From: a virus | IMG/VR virus record: IMGVR_UViG_3300023235_000012 | Span: 62,001-126,000 of that record | Length of the DNA stretch: 64,000 nucleotides | Direction: 5' to 3' (one strand) | Shown: one piece after another, positions 22,149 through 31,170 of the stretch | Numbering within the stretch: the first letter of the stretch is position 1 | Layout of the letters: each line of letters opens with the position of its first letter | The notes under the pieces: model-generated | Databases searched by the model: none | The model's input: only the letters and a program-made list of their open reading frames with translations | What the model was told of the DNA's origin: nothing | Program-made: the position numbers and the translations under genes

Positions 22149-24194
22149 TTACCCTTCTGAGATGAAAGGCTTCATTGCTGTTTCAGTAATGTAAGTTTCT
22201 AATTCCAACAAAGAATCCTGTTCCATCGTCGTCTGTTCTTTGATGTTACCCAACACGCCATCTTTAATCATATTAGCAATAGCTAATTCATGCTTTGCTA
22301 CCTTATCATCGTGGACCAACTTATCGACGATTCTATTGAACAGTGTACTTAAGAAATCATCATTAATTGACATTGCGATCCTATCGATCTGATCTGAGAT
22401 CTTCCCTTGATGCTCTTTCCAAAGCTTACGAACACCGATACCGACCATATAAGCCATTTGTTTTTTATCTTCATTGCTCAAACTATTAGCTACTTTTTTA
22501 AGGACCAAAGCTTTAGCAAGGTCTTCGATTCCGGTTTCCTTTCTTCCAGATTCTCTGTCACCCTTAAGATGCGAAAGCACGTGAGCCACGTTCTTGATCA
22601 TAATAGCATTTTCTTGAACCATCATCTTTGCAAGATATTGAATTCCTTCATGCAAATCAGCGTCTTCATTTAGTCCGAGATCAGCGGCGATGTAAAGTGA
22701 CATTTCGTTGATTCTTTCTTTTCCTATTCTTTTCTGCTTGGTGAATGATTCTTTGAACGCATGATATCCTTTAGGACCAGTCATCTTACCACATTCTTCT
22801 CGCAAAGAACGGACTCGACTTTTTGCCATTTCCAGAAGATTAGCGGGACCATTTGATCGATATTCTTTAATGAAAGAACGGAGAGAACCCGCTTCTCTGC
22901 ATCTTTCCATAATTCTTTTTCCGGTTTTGTCCATAGCAGAGCCGCCTTCGTTGAGATGCCTACACATCGCTTTACCGCCCATCAAATAATTTTCTGGGAT
23001 ACGGAACCTCTCTCCCCTAGCTTCAACGTACATTTCTTTGATATTGCGAGAACGAGCTCCTCGTTTTTCTTCGTCGATCATCTTCTCGTGGACAACCACC
23101 AGACGAGCTTCTTCCAAGCTGTAATACGATCTCTTAGAATTTCCCGACATCGATTCCATTATTCCATCTTCCTCTTCGAAAAATTCAGGACCCCAAGCAT
23201 GTGATCCGATGTCGTTCTCTTCAATATCATCAGTCAATAAACCCATTGAATCGAGTCGATGGAAGATCCATTCTGCTGGGTCACCATCATCACCATTTGC
23301 GATACCATAAGGCATATCACCGCCGTGTACAAAATAAGCGTAGAGGTCTTGAAATACTTCAGTATCACTTTCAAGGTCTTGATCGTGTATCGTCTGCATT
23401 TGATGCTTATCAAGAATAGCTTTCACTTGGTCGTCTTGAAACATTGAATCAGTGCTGTCTTCATGGACATAATCTTCTCGACCGTATTCTTCATTATCGC
23501 TATTTTCTAACTCTTCATAATATTCTTTATCTGCCATACCATCCTCATCGACTTCAATATCACTGGCATGAAAATTACCAGTTTGACCATTTGCGAAACG
23601 AACAAATACCTGTTCAACTTCTCCTTGTCTATTTTTATGGAACCCAGTTACTTCAGCTGGTCTTCCACCATGAATCATTGCTTGAGAAATCCGAACAATT
23701 TCTCCTTCTTCTGGAACATAGTCTTCAGATTTTTCATCGTCCCAATTCTGGAAACCTTCTTCGTTATTTTCTTCTATTCCAGAAAGTTTTGCTAATCTTT
23801 CAATTGATTCATCCATTTGATCTTCCTCTATTTCTCTGGCAGTCATATCACTAAATTTTTTTTGCATTTCTGAACGAGCGAAATCCTTTACTGTAAGACC
23901 TACACCGAAAAGGTTGCAGACCTTTCTGATTCGTCCGATGATCTTAATCATCTTATCTTTATCGAGATCTTGATTTTTCCAGAAGAAAATTTCTTCATTC
24001 CGTACGCCATTCTTTGCTTCGCCCCGAACCGACAATCGAATGATGATATCATCTGGTTCAACGTAAATCCATTTGGCCCTTGTTGGAGTAGCTGTTGAAT
24101 TTCCTTCTTGGTCATATATCTTCAAGGTATAATCGTAAGATGGGGCCGCCAATATTTCGTAAATTTCAGAAGCTAGGCGGTTATATGAAATCAT
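22149..24194 (-). CDS. Large hypothetical protein, late expressed
   Basis: About 681 residues from the ATG at 24194 (GGAG upstream); an ATG at 24251 adds 19 residues that look like promoter DNA (LSINKTKN). Strongly acidic centre, a short segment like a KOW or SH3 fold (GEIVRISQAMIHGGRPAEV), and helical C-terminal part. Not recognised. The divergent late promoter with the terminase gene and its size suggest a virion or assembly protein; no targeting or membrane signal is seen. Confidence 0.7.
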   Translation of the reverse strand: MISYNRLASEIYEILAAPSYDYTLKIYDQEGNSTATPTRAKWIYVEPDDIIIRLSVRGEAKNGVRNEEIFFWKNQDLDKDKMIKIIGRIRKVCNLFGVGLTVKDFARSEMQKKFSDMTAREIEEDQMDESIERLAKLSGIEENNEEGFQNWDDEKSEDYVPEEGEIVRISQAMIHGGRPAEVTGFHKNRQGEVEQVFVRFANGQTGNFHASDIEVDEDGMADKEYYEELENSDNEEYGREDYVHEDSTDSMFQDDQVKAILDKHQMQTIHDQDLESDTEVFQDLYAYFVHGGDMPYGIANGDDGDPAEWIFHRLDSMGLLTDDIEENDIGSHAWGPEFFEEEDGIMESMSGNSKRSYYSLEEARLVVVHEKMIDEEKRGARSRNIKEMYVEARGERFRIPENYLMGGKAMCRHLNEGGSAMDKTGKRIMERCREAGSLRSFIKEYRSNGPANLLEMAKSRVRSLREECGKMTGPKGYHAFKESFTKQKRIGKERINEMSLYIAADLGLNEDADLHEGIQYLAKMMVQENAIMIKNVAHVLSHLKGDRESGRKETGIEDLAKALVLKKVANSLSNEDKKQMAYMVGIGVRKLWKEHQGKISDQIDRIAMSINDDFLSTLFNRIVDKLVHDDKVAKHELAIANMIKDGVLGNIKEQTTMEQDSLLELETYITETAMKPFISEG

Positions 24195-24223
24195 TTTTGA
24201 GCTCCAAGCATTGTTCTTTGTTT

Positions 24224-24239
24224 TATTTATTGATAAATA
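24224..24239. promoter_or_regulatory. Divergent late promoters between the large late gene and terL
   Basis: A near-palindromic AT string contains GATAAATA on the plus strand (24232-24239) and AATAAATA on the minus strand (24231-24224). The plus element lies exactly 5 bases before the terL ATG, which puts the predicted T4-type start site on the A of the start codon. Confidence 0.6.
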
Positions 24240-24244
24240 AGAGT

Positions 24245-25882
24245 ATGACAATTAAGAAACCGGGAATTCACTCAAAATATCTGAAGATACCTAATGGAGC
24301 GTATAAAAAATCGTCAATTAGGATTACATATAATGATGCGATGAAAATAGAACTCAAGAAATGCAAAAGCGATCCTGAGTATTTCCTTCGGAACTATTAT
24401 TACATTCAGACCATGGTTGGAAAGCAAGGCAAATCTTCCCGTGAACTTTTCCAACCATTTTCATATCAGATTGAGATGATTGCGAATTTTCTCAATTTCA
24501 ACGATAATATCGCCATGCTTGCTAGACAGATGGGAAAAACAACTGTTGTAGGTGGATTGATCCTCTGGTTTACTATGTTCCACAAAGATGAAACCGTCTT
24601 GATTTGTGCTAATAATCAATTGCAGGCTCTTGAAATTATGGAAAGAATTCAGTTTGGATATGAAAATTGCCCGGACTTTATTCGAGCCGCCGTTAGAACC
24701 GACGGATATGCTAAAGGTCATGTCCTCTTTACTAATGGATCACGGGTTGTTTCTCGTGCAACCGGACCTCATTCTGGTCGTGGTTTGTCTATTTCTCTTC
24801 TTTACGTTGATGAGTTCGCAGCCATCCACCCAAATATGCAAGCCGATTTCTGGGCGGCGATTTCACAGACATTGGCAACAGGTGGTCGATCGTTTATAAC
24901 TTCGACACCGTACACAGAATATGATACTTTCGCTAGTCTTTGGCGGGGATCTACACGATATACTGACGAGGACGGAAAACCGTTGGATCCAAAGGGACCT
25001 GGCTACAACGAATTCAAATCGATTAAGGCGACCTGGAAAGCTCATCCATTTAGAGATAAAGAATGGGAACGTCGACAACGTGCTAAAATGAATGATGACC
25101 AGAAATTCGAACGAGAGCAGCTATGTGAATTCGTTGGATATTCTGAAACCTTGATTGACGGGATGATCCTGAAAACGATCATGGAAGAGGTTGATCAGGT
25201 TCGTCCTCTTGAAGCTATGGGCGAGGTCACTTGGTGGAAGAAACCCAAAGGAGGAAATACTTACATTATTGGATATGATCCTTCTCTCGGGACTGGTGGT
25301 GATTTCGCCGCCATTCAGATTTTTGAGCTTCCCGGTATGGAACAAGTAGCTGAATGGCAGTCCAGAATTTTGGGGATTCCTGACCAGGTGCGCGTCATGA
25401 GACAGATCCTAACGATCATTGATCAAGAAATGAGAAAAGACGGTGACACTAATCCTGAGATTTATTGGTCTGTAGAGAACAATACGATAGGCGAAGCTGC
25501 GTTGGTAATCATCGACGAAATCGGAGAGGATAATTTTGACGGTTCTTTTTTGACTGAACCAAGAAAGACAAGAGGCAAGCGGATCCGGAAAGGTTTCAAC
25601 ACGACAAATAGAACAAAAGTCGGTGCTTGTTCTCGATTGAAGACGCTCTTAGAGAAAAGAGCAATGAAAATCAATTCAAAGGAATTAGCTCGTCAATTCA
25701 ACTTCTTTGTTGCCGCAGGAACAGGATTCAAAGCTAAGCTTGGAGAACATGATGATTTGGTTATGGCAGTGATTCTGATAATTCGGATGCTTGATCAAGT
25801 CATGTGGTATGATGAATCGAAAAGTAGTGACTTACGGGAAGTTGCAGAAGAACAAAATATTCCACCGATGGGGATTTTCTAA
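24245..25882 (+). CDS. 17: Terminase large subunit gp17
   Basis: 545 residues. ATPase domain with Walker A RQMGKTT (94-100), Walker B LLYVDEFA, and coupling motif STP. RNase H-like nuclease domain with GYDPSLGTGGD and a late HDDLVMA carrying the catalytic acids. It powers DNA packaging and cuts concatemers. The frame extends to an ATG at 24095, but that part reads through the promoter and the opposite gene. The start at 24245 has only a weak AAGAG and seems leaderless. It is the only packaging gene on the plus strand, flanked by minus-strand genes on both sides. Confidence 0.95.
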   Translation: MTIKKPGIHSKYLKIPNGAYKKSSIRITYNDAMKIELKKCKSDPEYFLRNYYYIQTMVGKQGKSSRELFQPFSYQIEMIANFLNFNDNIAMLARQMGKTTVVGGLILWFTMFHKDETVLICANNQLQALEIMERIQFGYENCPDFIRAAVRTDGYAKGHVLFTNGSRVVSRATGPHSGRGLSISLLYVDEFAAIHPNMQADFWAAISQTLATGGRSFITSTPYTEYDTFASLWRGSTRYTDEDGKPLDPKGPGYNEFKSIKATWKAHPFRDKEWERRQRAKMNDDQKFEREQLCEFVGYSETLIDGMILKTIMEEVDQVRPLEAMGEVTWWKKPKGGNTYIIGYDPSLGTGGDFAAIQIFELPGMEQVAEWQSRILGIPDQVRVMRQILTIIDQEMRKDGDTNPEIYWSVENNTIGEAALVIIDEIGEDNFDGSFLTEPRKTRGKRIRKGFNTTNRTKVGACSRLKTLLEKRAMKINSKELARQFNFFVAAGTGFKAKLGEHDDLVMAVILIIRMLDQVMWYDESKSSDLREVAEEQNIPPMGIF

Positions 25883-25887
25883 TCTAC

Positions 25888-26091
25888 TTAACTCTTCGTA
25901 AATGCTCCTCCATCTATTCGATTTGAAGGATCAACCTTTTCTACTTCGATAGTCTTTAGCACTATCAACTTGCTGATTTCAATTGCGATAGACGTTGCTT
26001 CTTCGGTCGTTAATCTAAATTCCTTTGATTTAGTACCACGAGCTCTCTGAACCCTACTAATAAAATTTTCTAGAGATGGATAGGAACTCAT
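25888..26091 (-). CDS. Small hypothetical protein
   Basis: 67 residues, unrecognised. Ends 5 bases from the convergent terminase stop. Its ATG overlaps the stop of a 40-residue gene upstream (ATGA). The C-terminus NRIDGGAF recalls short phage proteins of unknown role. Confidence 0.6.
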   Translation of the reverse strand: MSSYPSLENFISRVQRARGTKSKEFRLTTEEATSIAIEISKLIVLKTIEVEKVDPSNRIDGGAFTKS

Positions 26092-26210
26092 GCTTTAGCT
26101 CTTTCAAACTCTTTAGTCAGAGTAGAAATTATTCTACCAAATTTCTCAAGTTCGTTTAAACAGTGGTCTAGATCAACAATTTTCTTTGTGTTAAATAGAT
26201 TCATCATCAT
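26088..26210 (-). CDS. 40-residue hypothetical protein
   Basis: Begins with three consecutive ATG codons after TTAGGG; the third is best spaced. Helical, charged (LNELEKFGRIISTL). Overlaps its neighbours on both sides (stop in ATGA with the 67-residue gene, start within the end of 26191-26673), which supports it. Function unknown. Confidence 0.55.
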   Translation of the reverse strand: MMMNLFNTKKIVDLDHCLNELEKFGRIISTLTKEFERAKA

Positions 26211-26673
26211 CCCTAATTTGTTGGTTTTTGATTTTTACTGATGCCTCTGCTTCCATCTTAGTCTTAAAAGGACCGACAAAATCGTTCCCTTCTAATGAAC
26301 CCGGTTTGGGACAGAGGAAAGTAATAAATCCTCTAGTAAATCTGATTCCCCACCATCCTGCAATCCACCTAACTGATGAATTGGGACTAGCTTTGTAAGT
26401 GATCAACTCACCTTTTTCAATGTCAAATATTTCAACATGACGGCAAGGATACCCATTAATATCGATATCTGATTGACCTTTATTTTCTATGGGCTTAATA
26501 AAATGGATAGAACCGCCGAGAAGATCTTCCAGTGATTCTAAATTAGGAAATTCATTCTGTGTATCCGATGTGATTAATTCTACGCCTAGATCTTTCTTCA
26601 ATAACAACCCGAAACGATCTCCTGCATCGGTCATCAATATAAAAGAGGATTCAGTTAACGGTTTAGCTTGCAT
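26191..26673 (-). CDS. Hypothetical protein
   Basis: 160 residues from the ATG at 26673, 5-6 bases after AAAAGGAG; an upstream ATG at 26691 lies within that binding site region. Rich in aromatic residues (RWIAGWWGIRFTRGF). Product unrecognised. A late-type AGTAAATA element lies just upstream, so it may be late. Confidence 0.6.
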   Translation of the reverse strand: MQAKPLTESSFILMTDAGDRFGLLLKKDLGVELITSDTQNEFPNLESLEDLLGGSIHFIKPIENKGQSDIDINGYPCRHVEIFDIEKGELITYKASPNSSVRWIAGWWGIRFTRGFITFLCPKPGSLEGNDFVGPFKTKMEAEASVKIKNQQIRDDDESI

Positions 26674-26799
26674 CAACACTCCTTTTCTCATTATTTACTC
26701 CATTAGAACTCTGATGTTTTATCTTCGACATTTTGGATTCTTGAAAATTAGAAAATAATTCAGTAATCGATTCTCAATAGTCTAATGAAGAACTAATGT

Positions 26800-27312
26800 T
26801 CATCTATGTAAAGTCAATAGAATATTGTAATGTTCCCATGCTGTCTGTAGGCTAGGATTATCTTCTCTAATCTTTTTCTCTTTTTCTCTTTTGTCTTCTT
26901 CTTCTTTCAAATGGTTATATTCTTCAATTTGATTTTTAACATTTTCATCGTTATTTACTATATGATTGATTAGATCGACACCTCTTTTACTAAGGATAAT
27001 AGCATATTCTTTTTGTTTTTTTATTTGTATTTCACATTCATCTTTGAATTCACTTTTTTTTCTGGTAGGTGTAAATATTGATTTCTGAAAATATTTTTCT
27101 CTGAAACCAATAAAAGAGAATTCAGCACAATCGAATCCCAATTCTTCTAATGGGCGTTGAATTGAAGTAAATCCATCTAAACAAACTCCTCGTCTTTTTT
27201 CAGCTAATCTAGTATTCACAAATGGCTCATCAATGTTTTTAATGTTGATCCATTCTTCTCTTTTATTAAGATATTCTTCGTAAGCTTGTTCTTTGCTATA
27301 AATTCCTAGCAT
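26800..27312 (-). CDS. Hypothetical protein with shared AW tail
   Basis: 170 residues, charged and helical with a coiled-coil-like stretch near 125-150. It ends NPSLQTAWEHYNILLTL. The same C-terminal signature (D/NPxLxxAWxxY/S) ends the protein at 32951-33307 and, in modified form, all five MORN-repeat proteins. Starts with GGAG upstream, inside the end of the exonuclease gene. Function unknown. Confidence 0.65.
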   Translation of the reverse strand: MLGIYSKEQAYEEYLNKREEWINIKNIDEPFVNTRLAEKRRGVCLDGFTSIQRPLEELGFDCAEFSFIGFREKYFQKSIFTPTRKKSEFKDECEIQIKKQKEYAIILSKRGVDLINHIVNNDENVKNQIEEYNHLKEEEDKREKEKKIREDNPSLQTAWEHYNILLTLHR

Positions 27313-28327
27313 TCAGCATCTCCACAAAGTCATTTGGATTTTTTGTAATCTCAGCTAAATCATATTTTCCAGCAAAACGAAGGAAATGAAATCCAAGTTG
27401 CTTCACTGGTTCTTTCTCGTAATTCAATATATATTCATCAAATGCTTCCTTAACTTCGAAAGGCATTTTTTTAAGATCAATCAATGTCTCATTTGTCTCG
27501 AACAGATCACGGACGATGTGTTCTGTTCCGTTGTGATCTGTCCACCGCTGATTCATAAAATTGAACCACTCAAATCCTTGATCTTTCCTGTCTTCAAAAC
27601 ATTCGATAATTCCAGCTTTTTTAGATGAACCTTTCTGTCGTGTTCCGGGCTCACACGCCGTGAAAACATTATCGCCTTTGTCACCTCGAATGATCTTCGT
27701 GAATAAAGCATATTCGATCCAATCTGCGCGCTCTGGAAACGAATCGGTTTCTTTGATAATCTGCTTCCCTACTCTAACCTTTCCATCATTCTTCACGGAA
27801 AAATCCAAAGAACGGCCCTTATCATCAAAGACACCTGCTGGAGTGAAAGTCACATCACGAATTCCATTGTAGAGCGTGACCTTTTCATTTATTAGCTGAA
27901 CAAAATCACTGTCACTAGAACAGATGATATGATTGTCATCTGGATGTACTGCGATCCACCGAGCGATCATATCATCTGCTTCTGCTAATGAATGACGAAG
28001 AACAGTTACGTTTGTATGTTCTTCGAACATTTCTTTCATGTGAGTAAAGGCGCCGTACATTGCTTCCTGTTCTGCCTGTTCCTTCGGGTCCGTTATTTCT
28101 TCATGGACTCGATTGGCTTTGTACGCGGGATATACTTCTTTTCTCCACGAGTGGCCTTCTAAACACACGACGAGATGGCTAGCATTGAATTTTTTCCAAA
28201 CCTTGCGCAAACTCATCAAATTTATATGCAAGCACATTCCCGCTTTTTCTTCTGGGGTGTCGCCTCGAACGACATGTTTCGCCCGGAAATAAAGGTTTGC
28301 TAGATCTATTAAGATGAATGTTTTCAT
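27296..28327 (-). CDS. rnh: 5'-3' exonuclease / RNase H (FEN family)
   Basis: 343 residues of the PIN/FEN family to which T4 RNase H belongs. Acidic metal-binding residues: IDLAN near the N-terminus, EADDMIA, SSDSDF, and the helix-hairpin-helix region RGDKGDN. It should remove RNA primers and flaps in lagging-strand synthesis. T4 RNase H is about 305 residues, so this one is slightly longer. Confidence 0.88.
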   Translation of the reverse strand: MKTFILIDLANLYFRAKHVVRGDTPEEKAGMCLHINLMSLRKVWKKFNASHLVVCLEGHSWRKEVYPAYKANRVHEEITDPKEQAEQEAMYGAFTHMKEMFEEHTNVTVLRHSLAEADDMIARWIAVHPDDNHIICSSDSDFVQLINEKVTLYNGIRDVTFTPAGVFDDKGRSLDFSVKNDGKVRVGKQIIKETDSFPERADWIEYALFTKIIRGDKGDNVFTACEPGTRQKGSSKKAGIIECFEDRKDQGFEWFNFMNQRWTDHNGTEHIVRDLFETNETLIDLKKMPFEVKEAFDEYILNYEKEPVKQLGFHFLRFAGKYDLAEITKNPNDFVEMLNARNL

Positions 28328-28366
28328 ATTTTTATTATAATACTTTTTCTCAGAATTTCAAAAATA

Positions 28367-28855
28367 TTATTGAGGCGCAGAATACAATCCTTCAATATTG
28401 GGATCAGGAATTAACATTGCATTGGTGATATGAATCGCTTCATCCAGCGTCGGGACGATAAAGCCAACGGACTCACGCACCATTGCATGCCAGTGTGGAT
28501 TTCCTTCTTGCATGACTGCAACGCATGGAACGTTGAAAGCCTTTGCCCATGCTATCTCTATTACGGTTCCAATACTGACTGCACGTGCACCGGCGAAATT
28601 AGCGATCACCATATCGGCACGTCGACAATCATTAAAGTCCCTTGCGGTAATACCTTTCGCACAAGAAAGAGCAATATCTTCATAGGTGTCCTGAATATTT
28701 TCAACCTGGCTCAAATATGTTTTCCCACGTAGAGGACTCATTCCAGCGATGCTCGGATCCAATTTCTCTTTTGCATATTCTCTCCAATCAGTAGCTGTTC
28801 CATATGACAGTCCGGTAATTGGTCCTGCTAAATACGCGATATATCGATAACTCAT
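28367..28855 (-). CDS. Nucleoside 2-deoxyribosyltransferase-like protein
   Basis: 162 residues. N-terminal YLAGPITG and central DFNDCRRADMVIANF with GTVIEIAWA are typical of the nucleoside 2-deoxyribosyltransferase superfamily (including DUF4406 members and dNMP hydrolases). Probably acts on nucleotide bases to alter the deoxynucleotide pool. The exact substrate is unclear. Confidence 0.75.
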   Translation of the reverse strand: MSYRYIAYLAGPITGLSYGTATDWREYAKEKLDPSIAGMSPLRGKTYLSQVENIQDTYEDIALSCAKGITARDFNDCRRADMVIANFAGARAVSIGTVIEIAWAKAFNVPCVAVMQEGNPHWHAMVRESVGFIVPTLDEAIHITNAMLIPDPNIEGLYSAPQ

Positions 28856-28870
28856 CTCTTCTCCTTATTT

Positions 28871-29116
28871 TCAATCAATCTCTTCATAATTTTTTAATGT
28901 GGCGTTAGTTAGATCCGGGTTTCGGAGGATAAAGACTACTTCTTTATCCTCATCATCCCACGCTATTCCTATAATTGGCTCATGGTAACGGTATTCGAAT
29001 GGCCCATCTTCTAATTCTCCAGTTCCATCATCCAAGAAACATAGCATGGTTTGAAGCTGTACATCGTAATCATCAGGTACATCAGTGAGTCTTTCTTTTA
29101 GAGATTTGACGTTCAT
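28871..29116 (-). CDS. Small acidic hypothetical protein
   Basis: 81 residues. The N-terminal VKSLKERLTDVPDDYDV is a motif seen in many short phage proteins of unknown function. Its ATG overlaps the deaminase stop (ATGA). Confidence 0.6.
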   Translation of the reverse strand: MNVKSLKERLTDVPDDYDVQLQTMLCFLDDGTGELEDGPFEYRYHEPIIGIAWDDEDKEVVFILRNPDLTNATLKNYEEID

Positions 29117-29700
29117 AGATTGAATTCCTTACCTCTAAAAAATCCGATAGGTTTCCAAAGATCACCACTCCACCAACGCAGAATCGAAAGCCTTTGATCT
29201 GGAAAAGGAACCGTTGTACCAGACTTTCCTTTCAATGATCTCGCGTAAGGCGTTTTGAATAAATTTAAAGCCGCTGCATGACTGCTATCCCATTCTCCAC
29301 CAGTTATTCCTGACGCTTCATCGAATGCTGCTTGCCCTTCTTTGTGAACGATGACCTCAGTAATCCCCGTCTGTACAATAGCTCTAGCACCGTCTGAACA
29401 GGGTAGAAAATTAACATAAAGTCTACACCCATCCAACCCTCCTTCGTTTTTGGCGGCGGCGAAGATTGCATTCCGTTCAGAGTGTTCCATATAGAAATAT
29501 TTTTCTGGTCTAGTCTTTGGTATTTCTTCAATCTCCATACCTCGGATTGGACTATTATATCCTGAACTTACGATCGTGTTATCTGGTCTCACAATAATAG
29601 AGCCGGCATGAGTCGATTCATCTTTGCTTCGACTTGCGGCCAGATAAGCCATTGTCATAAAATATCTCGTCCAGTCGGGACGTTTTTCATCATTTACCAT
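29113..29700 (-). CDS. dCMP deaminase-like protein lacking one zinc cysteine
   Basis: 195 residues of the cytidine/deoxycytidylate deaminase fold. The catalytic HSE (HxE) is present, but the second zinc motif reads LPCSDGARA where PCxxCA is expected; the second Cys is Gly (GGT instead of TGT, one base). Family knowledge says one His and two Cys bind the zinc, so activity is doubtful unless another residue substitutes. A 45-residue C-terminal extension is present. It overlaps both neighbours by a few bases. Confidence 0.75.
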   Translation of the reverse strand: MVNDEKRPDWTRYFMTMAYLAASRSKDESTHAGSIIVRPDNTIVSSGYNSPIRGMEIEEIPKTRPEKYFYMEHSERNAIFAAAKNEGGLDGCRLYVNFLPCSDGARAIVQTGITEVIVHKEGQAAFDEASGITGGEWDSSHAAALNLFKTPYARSLKGKSGTTVPFPDQRLSILRWWSGDLWKPIGFFRGKEFNL

Positions 29701-29969
29701 GTGATCTCCTTTTTTTGATTACTTGCTACTGGTGGTTTTGGTCGGCTGATTAACAAATCCCAATCACTTCCTAGTCTTCGATATAGCATCCGATATTGAC
29801 CATTGCTTGCTGGCTCTTTTCGATACTCTAATCGTGAGAAACTTCTACTAAAATTAATTAGCTCATCTGATAACCAAGGTGCAGATGCATGTATTGTTTC
29901 AAGCGGTTTGGAAAAAATGAAGAACCCTTCTTTCTATTCTGTTCTTCTTCTATAATCAATGATTGTCAT
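29694..29969 (-). pseudogene. Small gene interrupted by an in-frame TAG (or restarting at ATT)
   Basis: An ATG at 29969, coupled to the previous stop (ATGA) and preceded by GAGG, opens a frame with codon 12 = TAG (29936-29934). The same frame stays open for another 80 codons to 29694 and reads as protein (KPLETIHASAPWL, RMLYRRLGSDWDLL). No ATG, GTG or TTG lies near the start of the second part; an ATT at 29918 has AGAAGG 7 bases upstream. So this is an amber-interrupted gene, a readthrough gene, or another ATT-initiated gene. Product unknown. Confidence 0.6.
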
Positions 29970-30184
29970 CGGGCTTCCTCTATTTCAATTTCTAATGTAC
30001 CGAGTCCATTGACATACGGATCAGATGTAGCTTTGAATTCATATTTTCCCTTATAACGGACAGGAGTGACTCGTCCATCAAAAAGTCTGAATGTATCTTC
30101 CTTCTTAAGATCTCTGAAATGGATTTCCTTCCATTTTCCGTCAACGCAAATTTCTGTCTTTCTATCTTTAATCGATTTAGTCAT
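29966..30184 (-). CDS. Small hypothetical protein
   Basis: 72 residues from the ATG at 30184, which has AAAAGG 6 bases upstream. Beta-rich composition (GKWKEIHFRDLKK, TFRLFDGRVTPV) like a small SH3/intein-regulatory-type fold, not recognised. Overlaps the DUF3850-like gene by 8 bases. Confidence 0.6.
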   Translation of the reverse strand: MTKSIKDRKTEICVDGKWKEIHFRDLKKEDTFRLFDGRVTPVRYKGKYEFKATSDPYVNGLGTLEIEIEEAR

Positions 30185-30519
30185 TCTCAACCTTTTCAAT
30201 ACTAAGTACGGTATGATTCCTATCCAGTGCTACACTAGACATCGCACATGGAGTATTTCTATTGGTAACATACGTGATAATACAAAGCTGCTCTCTGCCA
30301 GTATATTGGCCGACAGTCTGATCAAACTCTTGTAGCAAAAGATGATCACCTGCTTTGTAATCACGCTCGTTCATATTTCAAAAGTCATGCTTTTTTTCTG
30401 TCATCCAGAACAGCTTGAAAAAGATACGGCCATGATTTTACTTTATGAATTGTCATTTGTTGGGTCCCTTTAAGGTTTAAATTCTTCAACTGATCCATTA
30501 CGGACAAATCTATTTCCAT
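30177..30519 (-). pseudogene. DUF3850-like (ASCH-fold) gene broken into three ATGA-linked pieces
   Basis: The C-terminal piece (30177-30374: ERDYKAGDHLLLQEFD, YTGRE) matches DUF3850, whose N-terminus should read like HxxKxxPxYFxAV ... KTFEIRxNDRDYxVGD. The missing part is upstream in other frames: an ATG at 30519 (GAGG site) gives residues through IHKVKSWPYLFQAVLDDRKK, then a TGA inside ATGA leads to a five-residue piece MTFEI, then another TGA inside ATGA leads to the main piece. One extra A in the A7 run at the first junction restores the first two pieces. Decayed gene, sequence error, or reinitiation chain. Confidence 0.65.
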
Positions 30520-30589
30520 CTATACTGCCTCTTCGCTATAATCTAAAATATATCACCACATGATTCACGTGCAGAACATTCTATCTTCT

Positions 30590-31138
30590 TCATAGATATT
30601 CTATCTTTCCATCTTCTCTGGGTTTTGCTCTGATTTGTAATTCTTCAGGTTCCGGGGCTTGATCTTCGCCAGACAATTCATTCTCAAGGATCTGAGATCG
30701 ATATATATCAGCTAACCAGGAATCAAATATTTGCGGGTCGCCCGCTCCTTCATATCCCTGATCTTTTAAAAATTCAATAAATTCATAATTCCAATCGAAT
30801 TCCATCCAGAACCCACCTGGCCCTTGTTCCCAGTCAAACCCAGATTCTATCACTCTGACAAAAGGATTACCTTCAATCGTTGCTATCGCATTTTGATAAA
30901 AAGAATTGCTTATCTTATCGAAAGACAAATCAAGTTCCAATAATCCTCTTTGAAATTGAAGAGGAATTTCTTCTATTGACCCTTCTTCTTGTTCTTTGGT
31001 GACATCATAATCAATGCGAAGAAGAGTTCGGGCCAATTCATATGACCCCGCTGCCATTTCATATTCTGCTTTTGCTCTGGCTTTTGTCTTTCCTTTAAGA
31101 CCCCATGATCCAGGCATCCATTCGAATGGTATTCGCAT
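30590..31138 (-). CDS. Hypothetical protein
   Basis: 182 residues. The N-terminus FEWMPGSWGLKGKTKARAKA and a long C-terminal acidic/proline-rich stretch (EDQAPEPEELQ) look familiar from T4-like phages but carry no known function. Follows an AAGGAG site. Downstream 70 bases hold only a 16-codon frame (not listed) before the DUF3850-like gene. Confidence 0.6.
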   Translation of the reverse strand: MRIPFEWMPGSWGLKGKTKARAKAEYEMAAGSYELARTLLRIDYDVTKEQEEGSIEEIPLQFQRGLLELDLSFDKISNSFYQNAIATIEGNPFVRVIESGFDWEQGPGGFWMEFDWNYEFIEFLKDQGYEGAGDPQIFDSWLADIYRSQILENELSGEDQAPEPEELQIRAKPREDGKIEYL

Positions 31139-31170
31139 TTTTCTCCTTGTTAATCTTACAGAAATAATCT

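Noticed and set aside
24095-24244. A terminase N-terminal extension of 50 residues.
   Set aside because: It reads across the late promoter and the start of the opposite gene; gp17 homologues begin near the 24245 start.
29694-29969. Genome-wide reassignment of TAG to an amino acid.
   Set aside because: Gene 43 ends in TAG exactly where the clamp-binding tail ends and where the next binding site begins; uvsW and queC also end in TAG at natural ends. TAG is a working stop here.
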